Positions 9,251 through 18,303 of a stretch of 64,000 nt of DNA are shown in pieces (within the stretch, counting starts at the first letter, position 1; each line of letters begins with the position of its first letter). A program made the translations under genes and the position numbers. The notes beneath the pieces are model-generated. The model had not been told where the DNA came from. It searched no databases and saw nothing but the letters and a program-made list of their open reading frames with translations. The DNA lies in NCBI RefSeq assembly GCF_000813125.1, contig NZ_BASE01000071.1, forward strand, positions 1 through 64,000, given 5' to 3'. This DNA comes from Mesobacillus selenatarsenatis SF-1. Its GTDB lineage: Bacteria > Bacillota > Bacilli > Bacillales > Cytobacillaceae.

Positions 9251-9886
9251 ATGGCTACAGTACTTTATATTACAGCGAACCCAAAACCGGTTGAGGAATC
9301 GTTCAGTTTATCGGTTGGGGAGGAGTTTATTAAGGCCTATCGTGAAAACAATCCTGAGGATGAAGTCGTCAGATTGGACCTTTATAAAATGGACGTTCCA
9401 TTCATTGATACAGACGTTTTCAGTGGCTGGGGCAAATTACAGCAAGGGTCAGCTTTCGAACAGCTTAGTGACGATGAAAAACAAAAAGTCAGCTCGATTA
9501 ATCAGCTGACAGACCAATTTATCTCCGGAGATAAGTACATCTTTGCGACTCCATTATGGAATTTCAGTTTCCCTCCAAAAATGAAAGCTTACATTGACAA
9601 TATTGCAATCGCTGGTAAGACATTTAAGTATACTGCAGAAGGACCGGTTGGTTTGCTAGGTGGTAAAAAAGCCCTTCATATCCAGGCACGAGGCGGTGTT
9701 TATTCAGAGGGTCCTGCTAAAGATCTGGAATTTGGTGACCGTTATCTTCGTGCAGTTCTTGCCTTTATGGGTGTGACTGATGTTGAAACACTGGCGATAG
9801 AAGGTATGGCAGCTACGCCTGATAAAGCTCAGGAAATCAAGCAACAAGCGATTCAACGCGCGAACGAGCTTGCTAAACAATTTTAA
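9251..9886 (+). CDS. azoR: FMN-dependent NADH-azoreductase
   Basis: 211-aa flavodoxin-fold quinone/azo reductase. The N-terminal YITANPKP turn binds the FMN phosphate, and the [21 protein letters not shown] segment is the family signature. It reduces azo dyes and quinones by two-electron transfer, probably protecting against thiol-reactive quinones. ATG 9251 follows GAAAGGATG. Monocistronic, ending at a strong terminator. It is part of the block separating sirA from tkt. Confidence 0.92.
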   Translation: MATVLYITANPKPVEESFSLSVGEEFIKAYRENNPEDEVVRLDLYKMDVPFIDTDVFSGWGKLQQGSAFEQLSDDEKQKVSSINQLTDQFISGDKYIFATPLWNFSFPPKMKAYIDNIAIAGKTFKYTAEGPVGLLGGKKALHIQARGGVYSEGPAKDLEFGDRYLRAVLAFMGVTDVETLAIEGMAATPDKAQEIKQQAIQRANELAKQF

Positions 9887-9892
9887 ACCAGC

Positions 9893-9919
9893 AAAAAAGC
9901 CTGTTTTCAGGCTTTTTTT
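9893..9919 (+). terminator. Terminator of azoR
   Basis: AAAAAAGCCTG / CAGGCTTTTTT stem with a TTTT loop. Confidence 0.9.
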
Positions 9920-9925
9920 ACTGAA

Positions 9926-10075
9926 TTATTTTACTCCATCCAATGGAATGTCCTTCCGATGGTCGAAATTGAAAACAGCATTTTTCGAGATTTCCTGTTC
10001 TTCAAAGTTCCCTTGTTGAGCCGCCTGATTTACTGCCGCGCCGTCCAGTGGAATGTCCTTTCCATATTCAAACAT
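9926..10075 (-). CDS. Small protein, 49 aa, with duplicated KDIPLDG motif
   Basis: ATG at 10075 follows AGGAGGTGTGTGTAT. The peptide begins MFEYGKDIPLDGAAVNQAAQ and ends FDHRKDIPLDGVK, so an aromatic-x(3)-KDIPLDG module appears at both ends. It is hydrophilic and has no signal sequence. It is too short for most gene callers, but a canonical ribosome binding site and an internal protein repeat support it. Function unknown; I recognise no family. Confidence 0.65.
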   Translation of the reverse strand: MFEYGKDIPLDGAAVNQAAQQGNFEEQEISKNAVFNFDHRKDIPLDGVK

Positions 10076-10177
10076 ATACACACACCTCCTGATTATTAGT
10101 ATAGGTATTTGTTACTAATATATTTACCGTGTTCATTCTTTTTTCCTGCTTTATCCGAAAAATTTTCTTTAATAAAA

Positions 10178-10201
10178 AAACACCCGAATATTCGGATGTT
10201 T
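10178..10201 (-). terminator. Terminator of the lysozyme-like gene
   Basis: Near-perfect palindrome AAACAYCCGAA / TTCGGGTGTTT, followed on the minus strand by a run of T. Confidence 0.8.
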
Positions 10202-10225
10202 TAACTGGTTATCATATCAATCAAT

Positions 10226-10921
10226 TTAAAAAGAACGCTTCGTACTTGCCTCGTTTAAATCAGCTGGAATGCTCACCGTTATTGATTCCATATGTTTCGC
10301 AACCTTTGTGCTATAGGTAAAATCACCATAGCAATAAGGATAACGGAAATTGTTCTTATCACCGCCGCAATCATATGTTTGGGGATTTTTTTCAACCTGG
10401 ATCATCGAAAATTTCTTTGCCAGCTCCTCGCTATGCTTACCACCGTTTTTTGCTACAAAATCAATATAGCCAATTCCCATATTGTATGACTGGATGACTG
10501 TGGGGAAGTCCACTTGCTTCTTATCTCCATACTCTACAACTCGATTGAAATACTTTACACCTTGTTGGACGCTTTGTTTAGGATCCTGAATCGTATTTGG
10601 TGCCAGGCCAGCAGATTCAGAGGCTTGCATAGGATCACCGCCCTTCCCCTGGCTTTCCTGCATCATTAAAGCTGCGACTGTAATGGTATGTCCGTCCAGC
10701 CCAACCTTTTTTAATTCTTCCTCAATCATCGGAGTATACTTGGCAACTTCTGCAATTGAACTATTCACACCTACATTCATTTTTTTGAAACTCTGATTAT
10801 ATAAATCCAGGAATCTATCAAGCAGGAAAAAAACAATAAAGGCAATAAATAATAAGATTGCCAGATTGAAGTTTCTCTGGACTTGCTTTTTCTTTTTGGG
10901 GTTCTTTTTCGTGTATTTCAT
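10226..10921 (-). CDS. Membrane-anchored lysozyme-like / lytic transglycosylase protein
   Basis: 231 aa: basic N-terminus (KKNPKKKKQVQR), one transmembrane segment (about 18-38), then an extracellular lysozyme-like domain. TVAALMMQESQGKGGDPMQASES with the likely catalytic glutamate in MQES, and VIQSYNMGIGYIDFVAKNGG, match the N-terminal muramidase domain of CwlT and phage-type 'lysozyme-like' proteins. It probably cleaves peptidoglycan near the membrane. The NlpC/P60 domain of CwlT is absent, and no conjugation genes are near, so it is a solitary housekeeping version. Confidence 0.85.
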   Translation of the reverse strand: MKYTKKNPKKKKQVQRNFNLAILLFIAFIVFFLLDRFLDLYNQSFKKMNVGVNSSIAEVAKYTPMIEEELKKVGLDGHTITVAALMMQESQGKGGDPMQASESAGLAPNTIQDPKQSVQQGVKYFNRVVEYGDKKQVDFPTVIQSYNMGIGYIDFVAKNGGKHSEELAKKFSMIQVEKNPQTYDCGGDKNNFRYPYCYGDFTYSTKVAKHMESITVSIPADLNEASTKRSF

Positions 10922-10990
10922 CCATTACTTCTCTCCCAATTACGTACTTTCTCCTCCTCCTATTCTATAAAAAAATATTGAAAGTTGAAA

Positions 10991-11018
10991 GGGAGCCGCA
11001 ATCATTTTTGCAGCTCCC
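10991..11018 (-). terminator. Terminator of the SDR gene
   Basis: GGGAGC-x-GCAA / stem partner TTGC-x-GCTCCC with a short loop, followed on the minus strand by TTTC. Confidence 0.75.
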
Positions 11019-11028
11019 TCTTATTTAA

Positions 11029-11775
11029 TTATTCTTCATAGATCATTTTACGTGTCATTCCACCATCGATTACCAGGTCCTGTCCATTTATAAATTCGTT
11101 ATCTGGGTCAGCTAAATAGAGGCAGGCTTTAGCTATATCCTCGGGTTTCCCTACACGGTTAGACCAATGCTGAAGATGGTCCTTCTCCCTGAGCTCATCA
11201 TAGTCCTCTGTTTGAATCCAGCCAGGACTTATAGAATTGACAGCGATCCCCTTCTCTTGAAGAGAAGCTGCCAGTGCATGGGTCAATGCAACGATCCCGC
11301 CTTTGGATGAAGCATAAGCTTCTGAGTTCGGCTCAGACATTGTTGCTCTTGTAGAAGCAATATTGATGATCCGGCCTCCTGCCTCCATCCTGCGTGCAGC
11401 TTCACGCGAACCAATGAAAACACTCCTTAGATTCGTGAACACTACATCCTCCCATTCGGCAGTCGTCAGCTCAAATAGAGGCTTGAATCTTGATACGCCG
11501 GCATTATTGATTAAAATATTAATTTTACCGAAATCATTTACTACACATTCTACTAGATTTAAAATTTCTTCTTCTTCCCTTACGTCTGTTTTATAAAAGG
11601 CGGCTTTTCCGCTTAAGCCTTCCAGCTCGAGGACAACTTCCTCCCCCATTTTCTCATCTTTATCTGCAATGCAAACAATAGCCTGTTTCTCAACAAAAGC
11701 CTTCGCTATTCCCCTGCCAATCCCATTTGCTCCACCAGTAATGATAACTACCTTTCCCGCTAAACTTCCTGTCAT
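11029..11775 (-). CDS. Short-chain dehydrogenase/reductase
   Basis: 248-aa classical SDR: cofactor loop TGGANGIGRG near the N-terminus, NNAGVS, and the catalytic Tyr/Lys in EAYASSKGG, then a C-terminal IDGGMTRKM. Likely NAD(P)(H)-dependent oxidation/reduction of a small alcohol or sugar; substrate unknown. The frame opens at 11793 with two earlier ATGs; 11775 is preferred since AAGGGATG lies before it and the protein then starts MTGSLAGKVVIITGG. Single gene. Confidence 0.88.
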   Translation of the reverse strand: MTGSLAGKVVIITGGANGIGRGIAKAFVEKQAIVCIADKDEKMGEEVVLELEGLSGKAAFYKTDVREEEEILNLVECVVNDFGKINILINNAGVSRFKPLFELTTAEWEDVVFTNLRSVFIGSREAARRMEAGGRIINIASTRATMSEPNSEAYASSKGGIVALTHALAASLQEKGIAVNSISPGWIQTEDYDELREKDHLQHWSNRVGKPEDIAKACLYLADPDNEFINGQDLVIDGGMTRKMIYEE

Positions 11776-11945
11776 TTCTTTCATCCCTTTCATAACATTT
11801 ATCCTTATACCATTTCCCGTTTTAATTCATCTTCACTCTTATCAAGACTTGTTTGGCTGGCATTTTCACCAGTGTACTATAAATAAGGTGCCATCATTTT
11901 GTTATGAAGGATGTTTTTCATTATTTCCAATGAAGCAGAGGCAGC

Positions 11946-12470
11946 TTATTTCATTTTTTCAATAGGAACATTAAAGACATTAAGCAGATAGATTATCCAA
12001 GGGATTGACAATCCCCATGCTAAAAGAGGATTTTTGAAATGAACCCTCAGCAATGAGAACATAACGAAATTGAACAGAAGAGACCAGCCAATATTCCAGC
12101 CATGGTGATGATTTATTAAATTTAAGTACTTTTCATTGATAAACTCCACGAATGTATAAAGGAACCCCCAAAATGATATCCACGCTAGCTTCTTCCAGCG
12201 GGTTTGAGGAAATCTGCCAAGATACAAAAGAATCGTGGAAGGATAAACAATTACAATAATCATAATGGATATAATAGTATGATTCCTTAGTATGACTTCA
12301 CCCATAATGGTCTCTTGATAGGTCCACATTGAATAATTGTAAAGCAACGCAAATTTTAATAGATCTCCGGTAATAAAGTAAAGAATCGTGGAATAATAAT
12401 CCCGCCAATGCTTCCAATCACCCCAAATGATTCCCGCTATTAGAAACAAACCATTGTAAATAAAATGCAT
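11946..12470 (-). CDS. CBO0543-type multi-pass membrane protein
   Basis: 174 aa with about five hydrophobic segments and the motif WGDWKHWRDYYSTILYF near the start. The pattern (short N-terminal helix, WxxYYxT, later EFINEKYLNLI.HHHGWN) agrees with the CBO0543 family of Bacilli and Clostridia, whose function is unknown. ATG 12470 is chosen because GGAGTG lies 8 nt upstream; the frame extends to 12479. Single gene. Confidence 0.7.
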   Translation of the reverse strand: MHFIYNGLFLIAGIIWGDWKHWRDYYSTILYFITGDLLKFALLYNYSMWTYQETIMGEVILRNHTIISIMIIVIVYPSTILLYLGRFPQTRWKKLAWISFWGFLYTFVEFINEKYLNLINHHHGWNIGWSLLFNFVMFSLLRVHFKNPLLAWGLSIPWIIYLLNVFNVPIEKMK

Positions 12471-12479
12471 AAGGAACAC

Positions 12480-12876
12480 TCCAGCTATTTTTTAATAGCT
12501 TTTCCAATATCTTAGGATTCATAAAAGTTATTTTATATTCTAGACAACTGTGTGTACTACCTAAAGAAATATTAATATTGAATAAGTAAAAAATTATCGC
12601 GTGCGTAATCATGGGTAAACGACCTGAATAAATTTCAATGAAAATATATTAGTGATTAGGTTTGAGAGAATCTTCAAGAGGATTTATTAGTCACTAGCTA
12701 GTGTACGGTTTTTTAAATACAGGGTAATTTATTCGTGGATACACTTTGTCCTTATATAATCATTGTCAAAAACTTTTAGGTACTATAGCGGCATATTATC
12801 CGTTAACTATCAGCAGGCTATCCAGAATTCTTTACCGTAATGCCAGACTGCAAGGGCAGCCTGGCTTACGAGCTAT
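12480..12876. other. Intergenic region without a recognised gene
   Basis: About 400 bp of AT-rich sequence. It holds the 12-bp palindrome CACTAGCTAGTG (12692-12703) and a hairpin GCCAG-x-CTGC / GCAG-x-CTGGC (about 12842-12865) just beyond the VOC gene, a possible terminator without a strong T-run. Open frames here have no ribosome binding site or family-like sequence. Confidence 0.5.
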
Positions 12877-13302
12877 TTATTTTTCATTTTCTGTGGACAC
12901 TTGCCACTCCACGCCAAATCTGTCAGTCACCTGTCCATAGGCAGGACTCCAGAATGTTTCCTGCAATGGCATCGTAACTTTTCCGCTATCCTGCAGTTTA
13001 TCAAATATTTCTTTAGCTTCTGATGCATCATTGATTAAAATCGCTATAGTCACCTGGGATCCAAGCTGATATGGATTTCCAGGAAATGTATCAGATAGCA
13101 TCAAGCTAGCATGACCAATTTTCAACTGGGCATTCAACACTCGATCCTTCGCCTCTTCTGGAAGGGGATACTCAGGGTTTGCAGGCATCTCACCAAATGT
13201 TTGCAGACTAATGACTTCAGCTCCCAGCGCATGTTTGTAAAATTCCACGGCTTCCTGTCCATTTCCATTGGTGACAAGATAAGGGACAATATTTGTTATC
13301 AT
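12877..13302 (-). CDS. VOC family protein, PhnB/YjdN-like
   Basis: 141-aa glyoxalase/bleomycin-resistance fold with paired repeats: PYLVTNGNGQEAVEFYKHALG at the N-terminus and WSPAYGQVTDRFGVEWQVS at the C-terminus, typical of PhnB-type proteins. Function unknown; such proteins bind or modify small molecules through a metal site. It carries a LexA-type box between its -10 and ribosome binding site, suggesting DNA-damage induction. Start ATG 13302 follows GAGGTGCTGTC. Confidence 0.85.
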   Translation of the reverse strand: MITNIVPYLVTNGNGQEAVEFYKHALGAEVISLQTFGEMPANPEYPLPEEAKDRVLNAQLKIGHASLMLSDTFPGNPYQLGSQVTIAILINDASEAKEIFDKLQDSGKVTMPLQETFWSPAYGQVTDRFGVEWQVSTENEK

Positions 13303-13325
13303 GACAGCACCTCTTCTCTCTTCTC

Positions 13326-13373
13326 AGAACAAATGTTCGTTTAAATTTTACCATAATTTTCAGTAAGGAACAA
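13326..13373 (-). promoter_or_regulatory. Promoter with LexA (SOS) box upstream of the VOC gene
   Basis: Minus strand: -35 TTGTTC (13368-13373), 17-bp spacer, -10 TAAAAT (13345-13350). At 13326-13339 lies the inverted repeat AGAACAAATGTTCG, one base from the Bacillus SOS consensus CGAAC-N4-GTTCG, sitting on the expected transcription start. This position would allow full repression by LexA. Confidence 0.7.
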
Positions 13374-13424
13374 TATTTCATTTTGCCCAAATGGCAGAAT
13401 GAAAAAACTAAAAAAATAATAAAA

Positions 13425-13459
13425 AACGAGCATGTAACCTAAATGGTCCCATGCTCGTT
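13425..13459 (-). terminator. Terminator of tkt
   Basis: 10-bp stem AACGAGCATG / CATGCTCGTT, 15-nt loop; on the minus strand it is followed by TTTTTTATTATTTTTT. Confidence 0.9.
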
Positions 13460-13471
13460 ATAGTTTGATTA

Positions 13472-15481
13472 TTAGTTTTGCTCAAGCAAAGCTTTTACTC
13501 GAGCAACTACATTGTTCACGGAGAAGCCGTACTCTTCTAAGATTTTTTCGCCTGGCGCAGATGCACCAAATGTATCGATCGCAAGTACTTCACCCTCGTC
13601 ACCAACGTAACGGTGCCAGCCTAGTGAAGAGCCCATCTCGATTCCAAGGCGCTTTTTGACAGACTTCGGAATAACACTTTCTTTGTATTCCTTGGACTGC
13701 TGTTCGAAACGATCCCATGAAGGCATGCTGACAACAGACACATCAATTCCTTCAGAAGCTAAAGCCTCTTGTGCTTTCACGGCAAGGCCGACTTCTGAAC
13801 CTGCTGCTAAAAGCAATGCATCAGCATTGTCTTTTCCAGCTGGAGAAATGACGTAAGCACCTTTAGATACGCCTTCGTACGCATTCTTGTCAGTATCTTT
13901 GATTGTTGGCAAGTTTTGGCGAGTCAACACAAGAGCTGTAGGCATCTTAGTTGATTCAACTGAGAGCTTCCATGCAGCCGCTGTTTCGTTACCGTCTGCA
14001 GGACGGATGACAGACAGGTTCGGCATAGCGCGAAGTCCAGCAAGCTGCTCGACTGGTTCGTGTGTAGGACCATCTTCCCCTACCGCAATGCTGTCATGTG
14101 TGAATACGTATGTTACAGGCAATCCCATTAATGCAGCAAGTCGGATTGCCGGCTTTAAATAGTCGGAAAACACGAAGAATGTTCCGCCAAATACCTTAAG
14201 TCCACCGTGAAGTGCCATACCGTTCATCGCAGCACCCATAGCGAATTCACGAACACCAAACCAGATGTTGCGCCCTTCGAATGAACCCGGGAAGAAGTCA
14301 CCTGATCCTTTGATCATTGTTTTGTTTGATCCGGCAAGGTCAGCCGACCCACCGACCAGGTAAGGAAGGTTTTTCGCGATTCCGTTAAGTGCTTCTCCAG
14401 AGGAAGCTCGGCTCGCAAGACTCTTTCCTTCCTCGTATACAGGAATGTCTTTATCCCATCCTTCAACTAACTCACCCTTCATTGCCTTCTCAAGCTGGGC
14501 TCCTAGTTCAGGATACTCGCTTTTATATTTTGCGAAAAGCTCGTTCCAAGCCTGTTCCGCTTGTTCACCTTTATTAGCGATTTGCTGTTTGAAGTGATCA
14601 TATACTTCACTTGGAACATGGAAGTCTTCTTCAAAAGTCCACTTATAAGCTTCCTTAGTAAGCTTCAATTCATCAGCACCTAGTGGAGCGCCGTGAACAT
14701 CTGATTTACCTGAAAGGTTTGGTGAACCATAACCAATGACAGTCTTTACTTCAATCATAGTAGGACGATCTTCATCTGTCTTAGCTTCTTCAATTGCTTT
14801 TGCGATTTCTTCAAGGTTATTGCCATCTTCGACGCGAATGTATTGCCAGCCATATGATTTGAATCTGCCTTCAACACTTTCTGAGAATGACTTATCAAGA
14901 TCTCCATCCAGAGAAATATCGTTTGAATCATAAAGCACGATCATTCTGCCTAGCTTCAAGTGAGCTGCCAGTGATGCTGCTTCAGCAGATACACCCTCCA
15001 TTAGATCGCCGTCACCGCAAATGCTGTATGTATAGTGATCAACGAGATTATAGTTATCTTTATTGTAAGCAGCAGCAAGATGACGTTCAGCCATTGCCAT
15101 ACCGACTGCCATAGCAATTCCCTGCCCAAGCGGTCCAGTTGTTGCATCTACACCAGCAGTGTGGCCGAACTCAGGGTGTCCTGGAGTCTTGCTTCCCCAC
15201 TGGCGGAACTGTTTAATATCATCCATTGTCAGATCATATCCTGCTAGGTGCAGCAAGCTGTATAACAGCATTGAACCATGTCCAGCAGACAATACAAAAC
15301 GATCGCGGTTAAACCATTCTGGGTTTTTAGGGTTGATGTTCATGTAACGAGTCCACAATGTGTATGCCATTGGAGCTGCCCCCATTGGCATGCCTGGGTG
15401 GCCGGAATTTGCCTTTTCAATTGCATCAATTGATAATGTACGAATGGAATCAATTGAAAGCATATCAATTTCTTTAAACAT
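13472..15481 (-). CDS. tkt: Transketolase
   Basis: 669-aa thiamine-diphosphate enzyme of the non-oxidative pentose phosphate pathway, transferring two-carbon ketol units. The ThDP motif [17 protein letters not shown], the N-terminal [15 protein letters not shown], and the pyrimidine-domain [16 protein letters not shown] are all present, and length is standard. ATG 15481 ([11 protein letters not shown]) has AAAGGATG correctly spaced; an ATG at 15490 lies inside that ribosome binding site. It lies downstream of ynzC as in B. subtilis, with its own terminator. Confidence 0.97.
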   Translation of the reverse strand: MFKEIDMLSIDSIRTLSIDAIEKANSGHPGMPMGAAPMAYTLWTRYMNINPKNPEWFNRDRFVLSAGHGSMLLYSLLHLAGYDLTMDDIKQFRQWGSKTPGHPEFGHTAGVDATTGPLGQGIAMAVGMAMAERHLAAAYNKDNYNLVDHYTYSICGDGDLMEGVSAEAASLAAHLKLGRMIVLYDSNDISLDGDLDKSFSESVEGRFKSYGWQYIRVEDGNNLEEIAKAIEEAKTDEDRPTMIEVKTVIGYGSPNLSGKSDVHGAPLGADELKLTKEAYKWTFEEDFHVPSEVYDHFKQQIANKGEQAEQAWNELFAKYKSEYPELGAQLEKAMKGELVEGWDKDIPVYEEGKSLASRASSGEALNGIAKNLPYLVGGSADLAGSNKTMIKGSGDFFPGSFEGRNIWFGVREFAMGAAMNGMALHGGLKVFGGTFFVFSDYLKPAIRLAALMGLPVTYVFTHDSIAVGEDGPTHEPVEQLAGLRAMPNLSVIRPADGNETAAAWKLSVESTKMPTALVLTRQNLPTIKDTDKNAYEGVSKGAYVISPAGKDNADALLLAAGSEVGLAVKAQEALASEGIDVSVVSMPSWDRFEQQSKEYKESVIPKSVKKRLGIEMGSSLGWHRYVGDEGEVLAIDTFGASAPGEKILEEYGFSVNNVVARVKALLEQN

Positions 15482-15815
15482 TAAATACATCCTTTCTATA
15501 GGTACTGGCTACATCCTTAATATTATAGCGAGAGAAATTATTATACAACAAATTGTGCCTGAAAGGGACAGAAATGGCCGTATTGTTATCTATTTTGACA
15601 CAAACTTGCTGTTGATATGTAAATGATAGCCTTTGTGAGTGAAAAAATAAATCCAAAGAAGTGCTTTTTAGTGCGAAACAGGATTACCTCTGTATCATAC
15701 ATTAGTCTAATTCCCACTTATTTAGGGAGATGAAACAAACTAGTCGATTATTTATCATAAATTCAACAAAATAAAAATGGAATACATGTCGTATGTATTC
15801 CAAATTAGTATATAT
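15482..15815. other. tkt upstream region
   Basis: About 330 bp without a gene. On the minus strand there is a TATAAT near 15541 (GTTGTATAATAATT) as a likely tkt -10, with no clear -35. The ynzC terminator (15779-15801) is at the far end. Confidence 0.5.
15779..15801 (-). terminator. Terminator of the yneA-yneB-ynzC operon
   Basis: 9-bp perfect stem GGAATACAT / ATGTATTCC with a five-base loop; followed on the minus strand by ATTTTTATTTTG. Confidence 0.88.
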
Positions 15816-16049
15816 TTAATGAAGCTTATTCTTCGCTTTTTCGTCCTTGAGCTTATCAGGCGTAACGTCATTGCCTTCTGGATCCACAATGGTTACACCT
15901 TTAAGTGTATTGAGCATAGAAGACCGGAAAGACTGGAGATATTCTGCACGAAGCTTCGTCTGTTCCTTTGCTTCTTCTTCCGACAACTTAGATGATTTTG
16001 CTTTCCTTGCCAGTTCATTGATTCTAGCAATTTTATCACTTGATAGCAT
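15816..16049 (-). CDS. ynzC: DUF896 family protein YnzC
   Basis: 77-aa helical protein; MLSSDKIARINELARKAKSS and KLSEEEAKEQTKLRAEYLQ are the DUF896 hallmarks. Third gene of the LexA-controlled yneA operon in B. subtilis, and in the same place here. Biochemical role unknown. The ATG follows AAAGGAGCTTTACA. Confidence 0.93.
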   Translation of the reverse strand: MLSSDKIARINELARKAKSSKLSEEEAKEQTKLRAEYLQSFRSSMLNTLKGVTIVDPEGNDVTPDKLKDEKAKNKLH

Positions 16050-16127
16050 TGTAAAGCTCCTTTGTAAAAAAATACGTCAAATGACATCTTACTAAAATTT
16101 TTACGATTTTACAAGAATAGAGCTTCG

Positions 16128-16781
<654 letters not shown>

Positions 16782-16796
16782 TTATTCTAGTCCAAT

Positions 16797-17111
16797 CTAT
16801 CTTTCTGCTCCCGCAATCTGGGTAGGTTCCATCTGTTCAGCCACAACAGGGATCACCAGTTCATCTCCCGGAAAAACCATTTCCCCAATAATTCCGTTTT
16901 CTTTTTCTACCCAGCTAACGAATTCATTTTCGGTAAAATTATGTTCGCTGGCAAACACCTCTGCAATCTCCCACAGTGATTGTCCTTCTTCTATAGTAAC
17001 AGTTATGTATGCATCTTCGTTATTTAATTGTGCTTTTGCTACGAATGAAAAGATTAAGCTGACTGCAAGCAGGACCAAGGCATATGAATAGTTTTCCCAT
17101 AGTTTTTTCAT
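16797..17111 (-). CDS. yneA: Cell division suppressor YneA
   Basis: 104 aa: short cytoplasmic start, one transmembrane segment (about 10-27), then an extracellular LysM-like domain (ITVTIEEGQSLWEIAEVFA ... PGDELVIPV). In B. subtilis YneA delays septation during the SOS response and is quickly degraded. It is divergent from lexA across a region with three SOS boxes. ATG 17111 has AAGGGGTGCC upstream. Confidence 0.93.
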   Translation of the reverse strand: MKKLWENYSYALVLLAVSLIFSFVAKAQLNNEDAYITVTIEEGQSLWEIAEVFASEHNFTENEFVSWVEKENGIIGEMVFPGDELVIPVVAEQMEPTQIAGAER

Positions 17112-17127
17112 TTACGGCACCCCTTAA

Positions 17128-17208
17128 CGAATGTATGTTCGGTTAATTGATTTTATTATAAATCGAACATTTGTTTCGTGTCAACTCAAAAATTCGAACT
17201 TATGTTTG
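17128..17208. promoter_or_regulatory. Three LexA boxes between yneA and lexA
   Basis: Inverted-repeat SOS boxes: CGAATGTATGTTCG (17128-17141), CGAACATTTGTTTC (17164-17177) and CGAACTTATGTTTG (17195-17208). The third overlaps the lexA -35; the first and second flank the yneA promoter region. The spacing is as expected for autoregulation of lexA and repression of yneA. Confidence 0.92.
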
Positions 17209-17234
17209 TATCTGTGGAATAGACATGGTATAAT
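17206..17234 (+). promoter_or_regulatory. lexA promoter
   Basis: -35 TTGTAT (17206-17211), 17-bp spacer, -10 TATAAT (17229-17234); overlaps the LexA box at 17195-17208. Confidence 0.8.
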
Positions 17235-17265
17235 TAGGACAAGAAAATATACGAGGTGCGTAAAT

Positions 17266-17889
17266 ATGACAAAGTTATCTAAGCGGCAACAAGATATATT
17301 TGAATTCATAAAAGGCGAAGTCAAGAAAAAAGGGTATCCGCCATCCGTACGCGAAATCGGTGAAGCCGTTGGGCTTGCATCAAGCTCCACTGTCCACGGA
17401 CACCTTGCAAGACTTGAGAGCAAAGGCTTGATTCGACGCGATCCTACTAAGCCGCGTGCAATAGAAATCCTGGAAATAGAAGAAGATAGCCGCATTCCTA
17501 AATATAAAGTGGTTAATGTACCTGTTGTCGGTAAAGTAACAGCTGGTATGCCGATCACGGCCATTGAAAATGTAGAAGAGTACTTCCCTCTTCCTGATCG
17601 CCTTGTTCCACATGATGAGCAGGTTTTCATGCTGGAAATCATGGGTGACAGTATGATTGAAGCAGGCATCCTCGACGGTGACTATGTTATTGTTAAACAG
17701 CAAAAAACTGCTAATAACGGAGACATTGTTGTAGCAATGACAGAGGATGATGAAGCAACAGTTAAGCGTTTCTTCAAGGAAAAGGATTATTTCAGGCTCC
17801 AGCCGGAAAATCCTACGATGGATCCAATCATCCTACGTAACGTATCCATACTTGGTAAAGTCATCGGTGTATATCGTCATATGCATTAA
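17266..17889 (+). CDS. lexA: SOS repressor LexA
   Basis: 207 aa. N-terminal winged helix-turn-helix ([20 protein letters not shown]), self-cleavage bond A93-G94 in KVTAGMP, catalytic dyad S129 (MGDSM) and K167 (ATVKRF). RecA filaments stimulate self-cleavage and derepress the SOS genes. The open frame begins at 17131, but the ATG at 17266 with CGAGGTGCG upstream gives the family start MTKLSKRQQ and lies downstream of the promoter. Own terminator follows. Confidence 0.97.
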   Translation: MTKLSKRQQDIFEFIKGEVKKKGYPPSVREIGEAVGLASSSTVHGHLARLESKGLIRRDPTKPRAIEILEIEEDSRIPKYKVVNVPVVGKVTAGMPITAIENVEEYFPLPDRLVPHDEQVFMLEIMGDSMIEAGILDGDYVIVKQQKTANNGDIVVAMTEDDEATVKRFFKEKDYFRLQPENPTMDPIILRNVSILGKVIGVYRHMH

Positions 17890-17920
17890 AAAAGCAAGCG
17901 GGCTTCGCTTGCTTTTTTTC
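17888..17920 (+). terminator. Terminator of lexA
   Basis: AAAAAAGCAAGCG / CGCTTGCTTTTTT stem with a short GGCT loop. Confidence 0.92.
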
Positions 17921-18052
17921 TATCTATTAAACTTTTATCATATGAGACTAGCACATTTATGAAAAAAATAGGTAGAGACCCTAACAACTCGTCCCTCTCC
18001 ACATAAGATATCGTGTAAGTATCTTTCATGATGGAAAGGAGTTGAGTTTCTA

Positions 18053-18256
18053 ATGGGATACAATCGTAATGACAATGATGTAGCAGGTGTATTTTTCCCT
18101 AAGCGTGACAGAGACAGAGTCAGGGCAACTGTTGATTTTGATGACCTCTGCCGTGCTGTGCGCCGTTGTATAATTGAGGATTTAGTAGCCGGTGCTCGAG
18201 ATGATCGGGATGATGATCGGGACCGCCGCCGCAGAAAGTGCGGTTGCGGACTCTAA
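18053..18256 (+). CDS. Small highly charged protein, 67 aa
   Basis: ATG at 18053, with AAAGGAG 12 nt upstream. The second half is an alternating Asp/Arg tract (DDRDDDRDRRRRK) ending in CGCGL, and cysteines also occur in DLCRAVRRC. No signal or membrane segment. I do not recognise the family; small Cys-rich, charged proteins of this kind in Bacilli are often spore-layer components, but that is inference only. Monocistronic, with a very strong terminator. Confidence 0.7.
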   Translation: MGYNRNDNDVAGVFFPKRDRDRVRATVDFDDLCRAVRRCIIEDLVAGARDDRDDDRDRRRRKCGCGL

Positions 18257-18265
18257 CACCTAACT

Positions 18266-18303
18266 GAGAAATCCCGAAAGGATTAGTCCTTTCGGGATTT
18301 CTC
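18266..18303. terminator. Bidirectional terminator
   Basis: 17-bp perfect stem (GAGAAATCCCGAAAGGA with its complement) and a TTAG loop, between the 67-aa gene and the convergent helicase gene. Confidence 0.92.

Noticed and set aside
10226-10921. Lysozyme-like gene as part of an integrative conjugative element (CwlT-like)
   Set aside because: It lacks the NlpC/P60 domain and no conjugation genes are near; the single-domain version occurs widely in Bacilli.
12736-12940. Plus-strand open frame near 12.8 kb
   Set aside because: No ribosome binding site, and it runs into the antisense strand of the VOC gene.
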